The notes beneath the pieces were generated by a model, which worked only from the letters and a program-made list of their open reading frames with translations, did no database searches and was not told where the DNA came from. From Rikenellaceae bacterium (GTDB lineage: Bacteria; Bacteroidota; Bacteroidia; Bacteroidales; Rikenellaceae): a DNA stretch of 16,510 nt. Position numbers and translations under genes: made by a program. Of the stretch, positions 1-7,682 are shown in pieces (position 1 is the first letter of the stretch; each line of letters starts with the position of its first letter). Location of the stretch: positions 1 through 16,510 of the forward strand of contig JAJBVQ010000140.1 in NCBI GenBank assembly GCA_020859745.1, given 5' to 3'.

Positions 1-482
1 GTCTTTGGAGAATGCAGGAGGGCCGGCCCGAATGAAAACCGGATTTCGGGACATTGTTGGAGCCACTGCCGGAGAAGCTCCGGACTCCCCGTGAAACCGT
101 GCAGGATAGCCGGAACTGTCGAATGCCTGAAAAGGCTGGCCATGACTTTGTCCGTCGCATGTACATTGTGGATAATCAATGGTTTGCCTAACCGATCGGC
201 CATAGCGATCTGTCGCTCGAACCACTTTAGCTGGATGCCATAGGAGGGGTACGCCGGCCTCAGGTCGAGCCCTGTTTCTCCGATCGCCAGCAATCCGGAA
301 TGGCTGGATTCGAAGACGTCCAGCCAGTTCTCCTGCGCTTCGGCCGTATCCCACGGGTGAATGCCGGCCGAGAAAAATTCCCCATCCGGCAAAGTCGGGT
401 CCGGATTTTGCAATCGGACGTTCAGGACGGAGACCGCGCCGGCATCGGGGCGATGGGTATGTATATCGATGTAGGGTGGCAT
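1..482 (-). CDS. TatD family metal-dependent hydrolase (partial, C-terminus outside window)
   Basis: TatD-family enzymes are TIM-barrel metallohydrolases that act as DNases or other phosphoester hydrolases in the cytoplasm. The first 160 residues are visible; the reading frame runs off the left edge. Metal-ligand motifs are in place: IDIHTH with His8 and His10 at the N-terminus, AIGETGLD with Glu69, LIIHN with His105, and ILHGFTGS with His128. SAGIHPW near residue 40 is also typical. The start is the ATG at 480-482, which puts the HxH motif right at the N-terminus as the family requires. The gene diverges from the CapA-like gene with 45 bases between the two ATGs. The exact substrate cannot be told; canonical TatD, YcfH-like or a Bacteroidota paralogue are all possible. 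The family call is firm. Confidence 0.9.
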   Translation of the reverse strand, partial: MPPYIDIHTHRPDAGAVSVLNVRLQNPDPTLPDGEFFSAGIHPWDTAEAQENWLDVFESSHSGLLAIGETGLDLRPAYPSYGIQLKWFERQIAMADRLGKPLIIHNVHATDKVMASLFRHSTVPAILHGFTGSPELLRQWLQQCPEIRFSFGPALLHSPK

Positions 483-502
483 GGTGGCTGGCGGAAAAGC
501 TG

Positions 503-510
503 TATCTTTA
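503..510 (+). promoter_or_regulatory. Weak candidate -7 element for the capA-like/hydE unit
   Basis: The plus strand reads TATCTTTA, seven of eight positions of TAnnTTTG, 17 bases before the ATG at 528. No TTTG-like -33 element is visible at the usual distance. It is the only -7-like sequence between the two divergent starts on this strand. If used, the leader would be about 10-12 bases. Confidence 0.25.
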
Positions 511-514
511 TCGA

Positions 515-522
515 CAAATTTA
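515..522 (-). promoter_or_regulatory. Candidate Bacteroidota -7 element for the TatD gene
   Basis: The minus strand reads TAAATTTG here, a perfect match to TAnnTTTG. It lies 32 bases upstream of the tatD-like ATG. No clear TTTG is seen 19-21 bases further upstream, so only half of the promoter is supported. It overlaps the region just before the divergent capA-like ATG. Confidence 0.4.
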
Positions 523-527
523 GTGAA

Positions 528-1613
528 ATGGTTTTTAAAATCCCGGTTTTCTTGATGGCCGCATTGTGCTGGAGCTGCACCGGTTCTGAGTCGCAGCGGA
601 TGCGGAGGGAGAGTGCAGCGCTGAATTCGGTTGTAATGCAACCGGAATTGACCTTGGTCTTTTCGGGGGATGTGATGCAGCATCTGCCCCAGGTGACCGC
701 GGCCCTGCAACCGGATGGCACGTATGACTATCTGGCTTGTTTCCAATATATTAAACCGTTTTGGGAACAGGCCGATTTTGCCATCGTCAACCTGGAAACC
801 ACCCTTTCGGAGAATGGGCCGTACAGCGGCTATCCTCGTTTCGCCTCGCCGAAAGCGTTGGCTGCGGCATTGAAAGCGGCAGGGGTCGATGTGACGGTGC
901 TGGCCAATAACCATTGCTGCGACCGGGGTGTGCAGGGAATCCGGACAACGGTGCGGACGGTGGATTCGCTGGGACTGTTATATGCCGGGGTGTATGTCGA
1001 TTCGGCATCGACACGCAAACCGCTGATACTAAGAAAAAATAATTACAGAGTGGCTCTGTTGAACGCCACGTATGGAACGAACGGCCTGCCGATCCCGAAG
1101 GGGACGGTTGTGCATTTGATCGATACGATTCGGATGGCGGAGGAGATACGTGCGGCGCGGCGTGATTCGGCGACCCATATCGTCTTGTTCGTGCATTGGG
1201 GGGAGGAGTACCGACGACAGCCGAACGGGGAGCAGCGGCGGCTGGCGGCCTGGTGCCGCAGGCAGGGAGTCGATGCGGTCATCGGCTCGCATCCCCATGT
1301 GGCCCAATCGGTGGATACGTCGGAGCGGGTGGTCTGGTCGTTGGGGAATTTCGTTTCGAATCAACGGAACCGGTACGAGGACGGGGGGTTTAGCGTCCGG
1401 GTGACGCTCTCCTTTTCGAAACGTCCGCGGATCGAGAGCCTGCCCCATTGGGTGTGGCTGCCGACCGAAGGGGGACGAAAACGGTATTATGTGGTGCCGG
1501 CCTACGTGTCGGGGACGGAGATCGGGATGGATAGCCTGACCAACGACCAGTTTGTCAGGGCCTTGGAGGATAACCGGGCGATTGCCGGACAGGTGGATGA
1601 AACGGTTTTATGA
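528..1613 (+). CDS. CapA/PgsA-family metallophosphatase-like lipoprotein
   Basis: This protein belongs to the CapA (PGA_cap) family, calcineurin-like metallophosphatase folds named after poly-gamma-glutamate capsule synthesis; the true substrate is unknown in most Bacteroidota. Family motifs appear in order: FSGDV (47-48 GD), NLE (88-90), NNH (127-129), HWGEE (223-227), GSHPHV (253-258) and SLGNF (271-275). The ATG at 528 was chosen because it opens a signal peptide ending in ALCWSC with Cys17 as the likely lipidated residue; Cys at -3 makes the lipobox imperfect. An upstream in-frame extension to 300 would lie inside the oppositely oriented TatD gene and would hide the signal. The length, 361 residues, suits the family. 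The stop overlaps the hydE start (ATGA), so the two are translated as a coupled pair. No other capsule genes are near. Confidence 0.85.
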   Translation: MVFKIPVFLMAALCWSCTGSESQRMRRESAALNSVVMQPELTLVFSGDVMQHLPQVTAALQPDGTYDYLACFQYIKPFWEQADFAIVNLETTLSENGPYSGYPRFASPKALAAALKAAGVDVTVLANNHCCDRGVQGIRTTVRTVDSLGLLYAGVYVDSASTRKPLILRKNNYRVALLNATYGTNGLPIPKGTVVHLIDTIRMAEEIRAARRDSATHIVLFVHWGEEYRRQPNGEQRRLAAWCRRQGVDAVIGSHPHVAQSVDTSERVVWSLGNFVSNQRNRYEDGGFSVRVTLSFSKRPRIESLPHWVWLPTEGGRKRYYVVPAYVSGTEIGMDSLTNDQFVRALEDNRAIAGQVDETVL

Positions 1614-2653
1614 TGGACAGGGAGGAGCTGATAACGATTTTGGGTGCGCCGTTGGGGGATCTGGCGACGGATCGGGAGCTGTTCGCCGAGGCCGTGGAGG
1701 TACGGAACCGGACGGTCGGGGACAAGGTGTACCTGCGCGGTTTGATCGAGCTGTCGAACCGCTGCCGCAAGAATTGCCTCTATTGCGGTATCCGGAGTGG
1801 GAATAAAGGGGTGGACAGGTATGAACTGACAGATGAACAGGTACTTGCGGCGACGGAATATGCCTGGAGATCGGGGTACGGTTCGGTGGTCATTCAGGCC
1901 GGGGAGCGGACGGACGATGCTTTTACGGATCGGATCGAGTTATTGGTTCGGCAGATTAAGTCCCTGTCGAATAATGAATTGGGCATAACGCTTTCGTTGG
2001 GCGAGCAGGAACGTGAGGTTTACAGGCGGTGGTTCCGGGCCGGGGCGCACCGGTATTTATTAAGAATCGAGGCTTCGTCGCCGAAACTCTATGCGAAAAT
2101 CCATCCGGCGGATCATAGCCAGAAAAAGAGGTTGGATTGCCTCGGCTTCCTGAAAGAAGAGGGGTATCAGGTGGGGACGGGCGTGATGATCGGCCTACCG
2201 TACCAAACGGTCGGGAACCTGGCCGACGACCTGCTGTTCTTCAAGACTTTGGATATCGACATGTGCGGCATGGGGCCGTATATCGAATACCCGGGCACAC
2301 CGTTGTCCGGCGTGCGGTCCATATTCACGCGAGACGAGCGTTTGCAGTTGGCTTTGCGGATGATCGCTTTGCTTCGATTGTTGATGCCGGACATCAATAT
2401 CGCTTCGACGACGGCGCTGCATGCGTTGCATCCGCGGGGCCGTGAATTGGGGATTGCAGCCGGGGCGAATGTGATGATGCCGAACCTGACGCCGGCGGCG
2501 GTGAGAGGGAATTACAAGTTGTATGATAACAAGCCGTTGCAGGACATGGATTTACGGGGATTCAACGTGGCGCTGGAGAACGCGTGGGGGGATTCGCATC
2601 ATTTCGCTTCGCGCCTATCCAAAGCCCGGGCATCTACCGAACGCCGGAAATAA
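1610..2653 (+). CDS. hydE: [FeFe]-hydrogenase maturase HydE (radical SAM)
   Basis: HydE is a cytoplasmic radical SAM enzyme that, with HydG and HydF, builds the 2Fe subcluster of the [FeFe]-hydrogenase H-cluster. The 347-residue protein has the radical SAM signature CRKNCLYC with Cys52, Cys56 and Cys59 (CX3CX2C), preceded by GLIELSN. It ends with the HydE-like block around STTALHALHPRGRELG and GANVMMPNLTP near residues 265-300. The C-terminal cysteines that hold an accessory cluster in some HydE proteins are absent; these are not conserved across the family. The start ATGATG at 1610 overlaps the capA-like stop, and the second ATG (1613) is equally possible. No hydF, hydG or hydrogenase gene is in the window. 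PylB and BioB are related alternatives; the LHPRGRELG/NLTP region favours HydE. Its last 55 bases overlap the comEC end. Confidence 0.87.
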   Translation: MMDREELITILGAPLGDLATDRELFAEAVEVRNRTVGDKVYLRGLIELSNRCRKNCLYCGIRSGNKGVDRYELTDEQVLAATEYAWRSGYGSVVIQAGERTDDAFTDRIELLVRQIKSLSNNELGITLSLGEQEREVYRRWFRAGAHRYLLRIEASSPKLYAKIHPADHSQKKRLDCLGFLKEEGYQVGTGVMIGLPYQTVGNLADDLLFFKTLDIDMCGMGPYIEYPGTPLSGVRSIFTRDERLQLALRMIALLRLLMPDINIASTTALHALHPRGRELGIAAGANVMMPNLTPAAVRGNYKLYDNKPLQDMDLRGFNVALENAWGDSHHFASRLSKARASTERRK

Positions 2654-4158
2654 GAGCGGGTCTTCGCAGCGCCGTTGCGGTTGATCCAGACAATCAGGAT
2701 GATGATTATCAGGTAGATCGCGGCGCAACTCCACCACGACATCCGTATCCCGGTCACCGCGATCCACGGGTGGCTGCCCGTCCAGCCGATAATGGTGTTC
2801 TGCCAGTCGGCGATCCGATGCGTTCCTTCGAATACCCACTGCCAATCGCTGGCGAGATAGAGCAGCGACCCGCCGATAATGAGGGGAACGGTGAACCAGA
2901 TCAGCGGATTCAGCAGTAAACCGGCGATTTGCAGTTGTCCGAAATGGTACATGACCAGCGGAAATGTCCCGATCTGGGCGGTCACGCCGATCAGGGTCAG
3001 CGACCAGAGCCATCGGAATACCGAATGCTGGGGCATCCATAGCCGGGCCAGCGGTTGGTAAAGCGTGATAATCCCCACCATAGCGGCGAACGAGAGCTGG
3101 AATCCTATGTGGTAAACGTAGTAGGGATTCCACAGCAACATCAATAAGGCCGCGGCGCATAACGTATTGAAACTGTTGGTATAGCGTGACAACATCAAGC
3201 CTACTTGCAGCAGTGAGAACATCAGGACGGCCCGGATGACGGAGGGGGACAATCCGGTGAGTACGGCATATCCGCACAGGGAGACGATCACGAGGATTCC
3301 GAGGGCGATATAGCCTCGCCGGATCAACCTCATCCAGCCGAATAAGAGATTGAGGATCATAAAGATAATGCCGACATGCAGCCCGGAGACCGAGAGCAGG
3401 TGCGCGGTGCCGGTACGGGAATAGCTGTCCCGCAATTCCGGGTCGATGCCGGATTGGTTCCCGATCGCCAAAGCCTGCATAAGATCCCCCGCATCGTCCG
3501 GGTCTTCGGATAATAGTTTGTTCCCCAAATGGTTGCGAAACAGTTCGGTACGCGTCCGGAAAGTCGTGTCGCTGTCGATCCGGAATACTTGCCAGGCGAA
3601 GCAGCGGGCTGTGATCCCCCGTGTCCGGCGCATATAAAGGTCATAGCCGTTCGAGTCTGCTGCATAGATCCGGCCCCGGAAACGGATGATGTCGCCGATC
3701 TGCAATCCGGGATTCTGTGCCGAGGTGTCCGTATAGAACCGGACTTTCAGGTCGTCGAGAGGTACCCACTCGTTACTTATGGTGTCGGCATAGCAGAACA
3801 GGGTGGCTTCAGTCCGGTTCCAACGTCCTTTGGTTTGCGGGAAGCTCTCCACCCGTCCCAGAAAAGTGAGCCTTTCGCCATGGTGGGCGTTGGCGGCTGA
3901 CGGATCGATCCTGTTCAGTGCCGTTAAGGTAACTCCCAAACAGAAGAAAAAGCCCCAAATGAATATTCGCCTCCACGATGATATCCGGTTGTAAAACAGA
4001 CACTTGATACATATGGCAGCGAGCAGGAAAGGGCTGAGAACCAGGCAAAGAACCCGGTAATCCGCAGGCTTGTCCGGAATCGCGAAAGAGAGGATGCCCG
4101 CGATCAGGGCGATTACCGGTTCGAGCAGAGGGGTGTTGGCCCGGGTGAAGCGTGCCAT
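2599..4158 (-). CDS. comEC: ComEC/Rec2-family competence protein (DNA uptake channel), lacking the nuclease domain
   Basis: ComEC forms the inner-membrane channel that carries single-stranded DNA into the cell during natural transformation. The 519 residues show two hydrophobic segments at the N-terminus (about 12-28 and 35-55), a third near 64-80, a soluble DUF4131/OB-like part (about 95-195), and the Competence domain starting with the hallmark HLLSVSGLHVG (253-263), followed by many membrane segments to about residue 495. No C-terminal metallo-beta-lactamase domain is present: the protein ends in a short basic tail soon after the last membrane segment. Such short forms are common in Bacteroidota, to my knowledge. 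The ATG at 4156-4158 is 14 bases after the yifB stop, so the two are probably co-transcribed. The stop lies 55 bases inside the convergent hydE gene. Function in DNA uptake is inferred from family only. Confidence 0.9.
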   Translation of the reverse strand: MARFTRANTPLLEPVIALIAGILSFAIPDKPADYRVLCLVLSPFLLAAICIKCLFYNRISSWRRIFIWGFFFCLGVTLTALNRIDPSAANAHHGERLTFLGRVESFPQTKGRWNRTEATLFCYADTISNEWVPLDDLKVRFYTDTSAQNPGLQIGDIIRFRGRIYAADSNGYDLYMRRTRGITARCFAWQVFRIDSDTTFRTRTELFRNHLGNKLLSEDPDDAGDLMQALAIGNQSGIDPELRDSYSRTGTAHLLSVSGLHVGIIFMILNLLFGWMRLIRRGYIALGILVIVSLCGYAVLTGLSPSVIRAVLMFSLLQVGLMLSRYTNSFNTLCAAALLMLLWNPYYVYHIGFQLSFAAMVGIITLYQPLARLWMPQHSVFRWLWSLTLIGVTAQIGTFPLVMYHFGQLQIAGLLLNPLIWFTVPLIIGGSLLYLASDWQWVFEGTHRIADWQNTIIGWTGSHPWIAVTGIRMSWWSCAAIYLIIIILIVWINRNGAAKTRSYFRRSVDARALDRREAK

Positions 4159-4172
4159 TAGGCCTTGTGGAA

Positions 4173-5732
4173 TTAGTTATCGGTCAGGTGGTTACAATCC
4201 AGGCTCCGGTATTGTATGGCTTCGGCGATATGATCCACCCCTATCTCTTCACTCCCCGCCAGATCGGCAATCGTCCGCGCGACCTTCAGGATCCGGTCGT
4301 ACGCCCTTCCCGACAGCCCCATCGTCGACATGGCGTGCTGTACCAGTTCGATGCTTTCGTCGTCGAGCCGGCAGTAGCGTTCCATCTGCTCCGGCGTGAG
4401 CATGGCGTTGCAGTGGGTATGTGTATATCCGTCCCTTTGCATCCGTCTGTTTTGCCTTTCCCTCGCCGCGATAACCCGTTCCCGGATCTGCGCGCTGGTC
4501 TCTCCTTCGCGCATCCGACGGGTCATGCTTTCCACCGCTACGGGAATGACCTCGACCTGTATGTCGATCCGGTCCATCAGCGGGCCGGAGATTTTGTTCA
4601 TATATTTCGACTGGGCCGCCGGCGTGCAGGTGCAGGTCTTTTCCGGATGGGTGCGGTAGCCGCACGGACAGGGGTTCATCGCGGCGATCAGCATAAAATT
4701 GGCGGGATATTCCACGCTGTACTTCGCCCGAGATATGGTGATCCGCTTTTCGTCGAGCGGCTGCCGCAGCACTTCGAGTGTCCGTCGGTTGAATTCCGGC
4801 AGCTCGTCGAGGAAGAGTATCCCGTTGTGGGCCAGCGATATTTCGCCCGGCTGGGGCGGCACGCTCCCCCCGACCAAGGCCACTTCGGAGGTGATATGGT
4901 GTGGTGCCCGGAAAGGCCGGGCGGTAAGAAGTCCCCCTTGATCCGTTGCGGAGAGTTTTCCGGCAACCGAGTGTATCTTGGTGGTTTCCAAAGCCTCGGC
5001 CAGTGTCATGGGCGGCGTAATGGTGGGCATACGTTTGGCCAGCATGCTTTTCCCCGCCCCCGGAGGCCCGATCATCAGCACGTTGTGTCCCCCTGCCGCC
5101 GCAATCTCAAGCGCCCTTTTGACCTCTCCCTGTCCTTTGACGTCCCGGAAGTCGATGTCGAAATCGGCCACTTTGGAAAAATATTCCTCGCGCGTGTCGA
5201 TCGTGGTCGGTGCTATCTCCGACACGCCGTTCAGCAAGGCGACAACCTGCATCAGATTATCCGCTCCATAGACCTTGAGGTTCTGTACGACAGCCGCTTC
5301 CCGCGCATTCGCCGACGGCAGGACGATGCCTTCGAATCCCTCTTTCCACGCCTGAATGGCAATGGGGAGCGCCCCTTTGACTGGCAACAGGGTCCCGTCC
5401 AGCGAGAGTTCGCCGATCAGGATATATTTGCCCAGCATCGGTTCCGCCGCGACCTGCTTAGAAGCGGCCAGTATGCCGACGGCGATGGGCAGGTCATAGT
5501 GTGATCCAACTTTCCGCATATCCGCCGGAGCCATATTCACCAGGATATTGAAGCCCGGCATGTGCAGTTTGTTGTTGGCGAATGCCGCGGTAATGCGCTG
5601 CTGGCTCTCCCTGATGGCGTTGTCGGGCAGGCCCACGACCAGGAACCGGATTCCCGGCGAGAGGTTGACCTCGACGGTGATGGTCCGGGCGTCGATCCCT
5701 TCCACGGTACTGCTGTATGTCTTGACAAGCAT
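4173..5732 (-). CDS. comM: YifB/ComM family Mg-chelatase-like AAA+ ATPase
   Basis: This family (YifB, also called ComM) includes the hexameric helicase that drives branch migration during natural transformation in Gram-negative bacteria. The 519 residues contain the N-terminal LonP1-like ChlI domain (about 1-185), Walker A GPPGAGKS (222-229), Walker B ILFLDE (305-310), the cysteine-rich NPCPCG...CTC segment (Cys355, 357, 367, 369) that may bind zinc, and the C-terminal Mg_chelatase_C region with LSGRAYDRILKVARTIADL. Full length for the family. The ATG at 5730-5732 gives the standard MLVKTYS start. It lies 7 bases after the DUF2807 gene stop and 14 before comEC, consistent with one operon. The neighbouring comEC strengthens a role in transformation, which remains inference in this organism. 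Confidence 0.93.
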   Translation of the reverse strand: MLVKTYSSTVEGIDARTITVEVNLSPGIRFLVVGLPDNAIRESQQRITAAFANNKLHMPGFNILVNMAPADMRKVGSHYDLPIAVGILAASKQVAAEPMLGKYILIGELSLDGTLLPVKGALPIAIQAWKEGFEGIVLPSANAREAAVVQNLKVYGADNLMQVVALLNGVSEIAPTTIDTREEYFSKVADFDIDFRDVKGQGEVKRALEIAAAGGHNVLMIGPPGAGKSMLAKRMPTITPPMTLAEALETTKIHSVAGKLSATDQGGLLTARPFRAPHHITSEVALVGGSVPPQPGEISLAHNGILFLDELPEFNRRTLEVLRQPLDEKRITISRAKYSVEYPANFMLIAAMNPCPCGYRTHPEKTCTCTPAAQSKYMNKISGPLMDRIDIQVEVIPVAVESMTRRMREGETSAQIRERVIAARERQNRRMQRDGYTHTHCNAMLTPEQMERYCRLDDESIELVQHAMSTMGLSGRAYDRILKVARTIADLAGSEEIGVDHIAEAIQYRSLDCNHLTDN

Positions 5733-5739
5733 GCTCGGT

Positions 5740-6444
5740 TTAGAGCTCGTTGACGGATTCGACGCCGCCGAGGGTCGATTTCTTGATATTGAGGGTCACC
5801 GGTTCGCCGACGAAGAAGATATTGGCCCCCGTCACAGCCCGCGCATCGAGCTGCTCATTGACCCGAAGCTGTATTTCCGACTTACCCGAAGCGGAGGCGT
5901 TCACGTTGCCCGCCGACAGTTCGAGGCATTCGATGCGGCTCCCCAGTTTGGCCCGGTAGGTGGCGTATTCCGCCGTGCCGCTGACTTTGACGGAGTTATC
6001 GCCGCTGGTATGGATGGTCAGGTCGTTGCATTCCGCAACCAGGTCCATTTTCCCGACCGAACTTTCCGCTTCTAGGTAGAGGCTCGCGCACAGGATCGGG
6101 TCTTTGGCGGTCACTTCGCCGCCCGCGATGACGATGCGGTTCAACTCTTTGTAATAGAGCTTGATGTCGGCATAGGCCCGTTTGTTGACGAGTCCTTTCC
6201 GTGTGGTAACAGTCAGTGCATTATCCTTGATCCGCCAACTTATGCCTTTGGAGTCGATGCCCCAGAGCATGACCTGCATCCGGTTCTCTTCGGCTGGGAT
6301 CAGCTCGATCTTGATCGGCCCGCTGGTATTCAGCGCGGTGAACGGGGCCAAAGGTTCCGTTTCGATAATTTGTTGGGCATGGCTCCGGAGGGTACCGAAA
6401 ATACACAGAAGGCCCAGAAAGAGAGAGTAGCGGCGTGTTTTCAT
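5740..6444 (-). CDS. DUF2807 (head GIN) domain exported protein
   Basis: The protein is 234 residues. A signal peptide covers residues 1-24 (MKTRRYS, a hydrophobic core, then SHAQ before the probable cut). The rest is a repetitive beta-rich sequence with alternating ANDNS-like strands, starting with APFTALNTSGPIKIEL, which is the typical entry of the DUF2807/head-GIN family; its solenoid fold is described as a putative autotransporter adhesin, but molecular function is not known. It is expected in the periplasm or on the outer surface. The ATG at 6442-6444 was chosen over an in-frame start 36 bases upstream because that longer version would begin inside the promoter and spoil the signal peptide. 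It heads the likely operon with yifB (7-base gap) and comEC. Short form: family members often have 220-250 residues. Confidence 0.82.
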   Translation of the reverse strand: MKTRRYSLFLGLLCIFGTLRSHAQQIIETEPLAPFTALNTSGPIKIELIPAEENRMQVMLWGIDSKGISWRIKDNALTVTTRKGLVNKRAYADIKLYYKELNRIVIAGGEVTAKDPILCASLYLEAESSVGKMDLVAECNDLTIHTSGDNSVKVSGTAEYATYRAKLGSRIECLELSAGNVNASASGKSEIQLRVNEQLDARAVTGANIFFVGEPVTLNIKKSTLGGVESVNEL

Positions 6445-6450
6445 AATACC

Positions 6451-6481
6451 CAAATTTACGGTTTTTCCCGGGAATGGCAAA
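6451..6481 (-). promoter_or_regulatory. Bacteroidota-type promoter of the DUF2807-yifB-comEC operon
   Basis: On the minus strand TTTG (6478-6481) is followed after exactly 19 bases by TAAATTTG (6451-6458), a full match to the primary sigma factor consensus of this phylum. The -7 box ends only 6 bases before the ATG at 6444, so the transcript should start at or within a few bases of the start codon. Confidence 0.8.
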
Positions 6482-6522
6482 AGAAAAGCCCCGTTTTCAT
6501 AGATAATAATGAAAGCGGGGCT
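6481..6522 (-). terminator. Intrinsic terminator of pfkA
   Basis: Inverted repeat with arms 6487-6500 and 6509-6522 (14 pairs with one G-U or mismatch position) around an 8-base loop. On the minus strand it is followed by TTTTCTTTT. It lies 21 bases after the pfkA stop. The plus side has no T-run, so it acts on the minus strand. Its T-run runs directly into the -33 element of the next promoter. Confidence 0.85.
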
Positions 6523-6543
6523 GATAAAAATTCAAAGCAAAAT

Positions 6544-7644
6544 TTAGTCGCCGAAGCTGATCCCGGTTCCGCGGGCAGCCTGTACGATGTCGCTGTTCGG
6601 AGTAACATAGTTGCACTGGCCGATAGCTTCTTCGAACGGCACGGCGATGATGTCCGGATGGCGGTAAGATACCATGTGCCCGAACTTGCCCTCCAGCACG
6701 TACTCGAACGCTTTCACCCCGAACTGGGTAGCCAGCACGCGGTCGTAAGCGATCGGCACCCCACCGCGCTGGATGTGTCCCAGCACCGTTTCGCGGATAT
6801 CCGGCTCGAAGCCCGCAGCTTTCAGCTGGCGGCTCAGGTCGTAAGCGATCCCCCCCAAACGGACATTTTCATATCCCACTTCAGTGGCCGCCGCAGCGTG
6901 CACGGTCCCGTCTTTGGGCAATGCCCCTTCGGCAACGACGATAATCGCCGAACCGCGGTTCTTGGAGTTATAGCGTTTTTTCAGTTTGTCGAGCACGACG
7001 TTGATGTCGTACGGAATCTCCGGAATCAGGCAGACATCAGCCCCCCCCGCGATAGCCGCGTGGAGCGCGATCCAACCGGTGTTGCGTCCCATCACCTCCA
7101 GGATGAAGGTACGGTTATGCGATGCCGCAGTGGTGACCAATTTATCCACAGCATCGGTAGCGATCTGCACGGCGGTCTGGAAACCGAAGGTGAAGTCCGT
7201 TGCCGAAAGGTCATTGTCGATGGTCTTCGGCACCCCTACGATATCGAGCCCCTGGCTCTGGAGCTGCTGCGAGATGCGCTGCGAGCCGTCTCCCCCGATG
7301 GAAATAACCGCTTCGACGCCCATGTACTGGAGTTTGCGGATCATTTCGTCCGAGCGGTCGACGTATTCCCACTGGCCGAGGTGTTTGTTATAAACGGGCC
7401 ATGCGAAGGGGCCCCCTTTGTTGGTGGTTTCTATAATGGTACCGCCGCGATAGTGGATCCCGGCTACGGCCGCTTCATCGAGAATTTTGACTTCGGTGGG
7501 TTCCCAAAGGATACCGTTATAGGCCTGGATACTCCCAAGCACTTCCCAGTCCCCCTCCTGCGCCGCGCGTTTGACCACGCCGCGGATTACTGCATTCAAG
7601 CCGGGGCAGTCACCGCCGCTCGTTGCAACTAAAACTCTTTTCAT
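6544..7644 (-). CDS. pfkA: 6-phosphofructokinase
   Basis: The enzyme phosphorylates fructose 6-phosphate to the 1,6-bisphosphate in glycolysis. The 366-residue protein has the nucleotide-binding SGGDCPGLNAV (9-19), the phosphoryl-donor motif GGDGS (117-121), the catalytic PKTIDND (139-145, with Asp143) and the substrate-binding EVMGRNTG (183-190). Gly120 in GGDG points to ATP rather than pyrophosphate as donor, while Lys140 in PKTIDND is the residue of the non-allosteric and pyrophosphate-using clades. The combination is known in ATP-dependent actinobacterial-type enzymes, so ATP use is favoured. The start ATG at 7642-7644 gives the standard MKRVLVATSGGD. The gene appears monocistronic, with a promoter at 7683-7714 and a terminator directly behind. 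Confidence 0.94.
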   Translation of the reverse strand: MKRVLVATSGGDCPGLNAVIRGVVKRAAQEGDWEVLGSIQAYNGILWEPTEVKILDEAAVAGIHYRGGTIIETTNKGGPFAWPVYNKHLGQWEYVDRSDEMIRKLQYMGVEAVISIGGDGSQRISQQLQSQGLDIVGVPKTIDNDLSATDFTFGFQTAVQIATDAVDKLVTTAASHNRTFILEVMGRNTGWIALHAAIAGGADVCLIPEIPYDINVVLDKLKKRYNSKNRGSAIIVVAEGALPKDGTVHAAAATEVGYENVRLGGIAYDLSRQLKAAGFEPDIRETVLGHIQRGGVPIAYDRVLATQFGVKAFEYVLEGKFGHMVSYRHPDIIAVPFEEAIGQCNYVTPNSDIVQAARGTGISFGD

Positions 7645-7682
7645 GTTTTAATAGGGTCTTTTTTACGTTTCAAAAACAGCTA

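Noticed and set aside
300..527. N-terminal extension of the CapA-like protein
   Set aside because: It would overlap the divergent TatD gene and bury the lipoprotein signal that starts at 528.
6445..6480. 12-residue extension of the DUF2807 protein
   Set aside because: It would begin inside the promoter and put charged residues ahead of a normal signal peptide.
4152..7632. Long plus-strand frames opposite yifB (4152-5504) and pfkA (6370-7632)
   Set aside because: Antisense shadows; the composition is rich in His, Arg, Gly and Pro without any domain.
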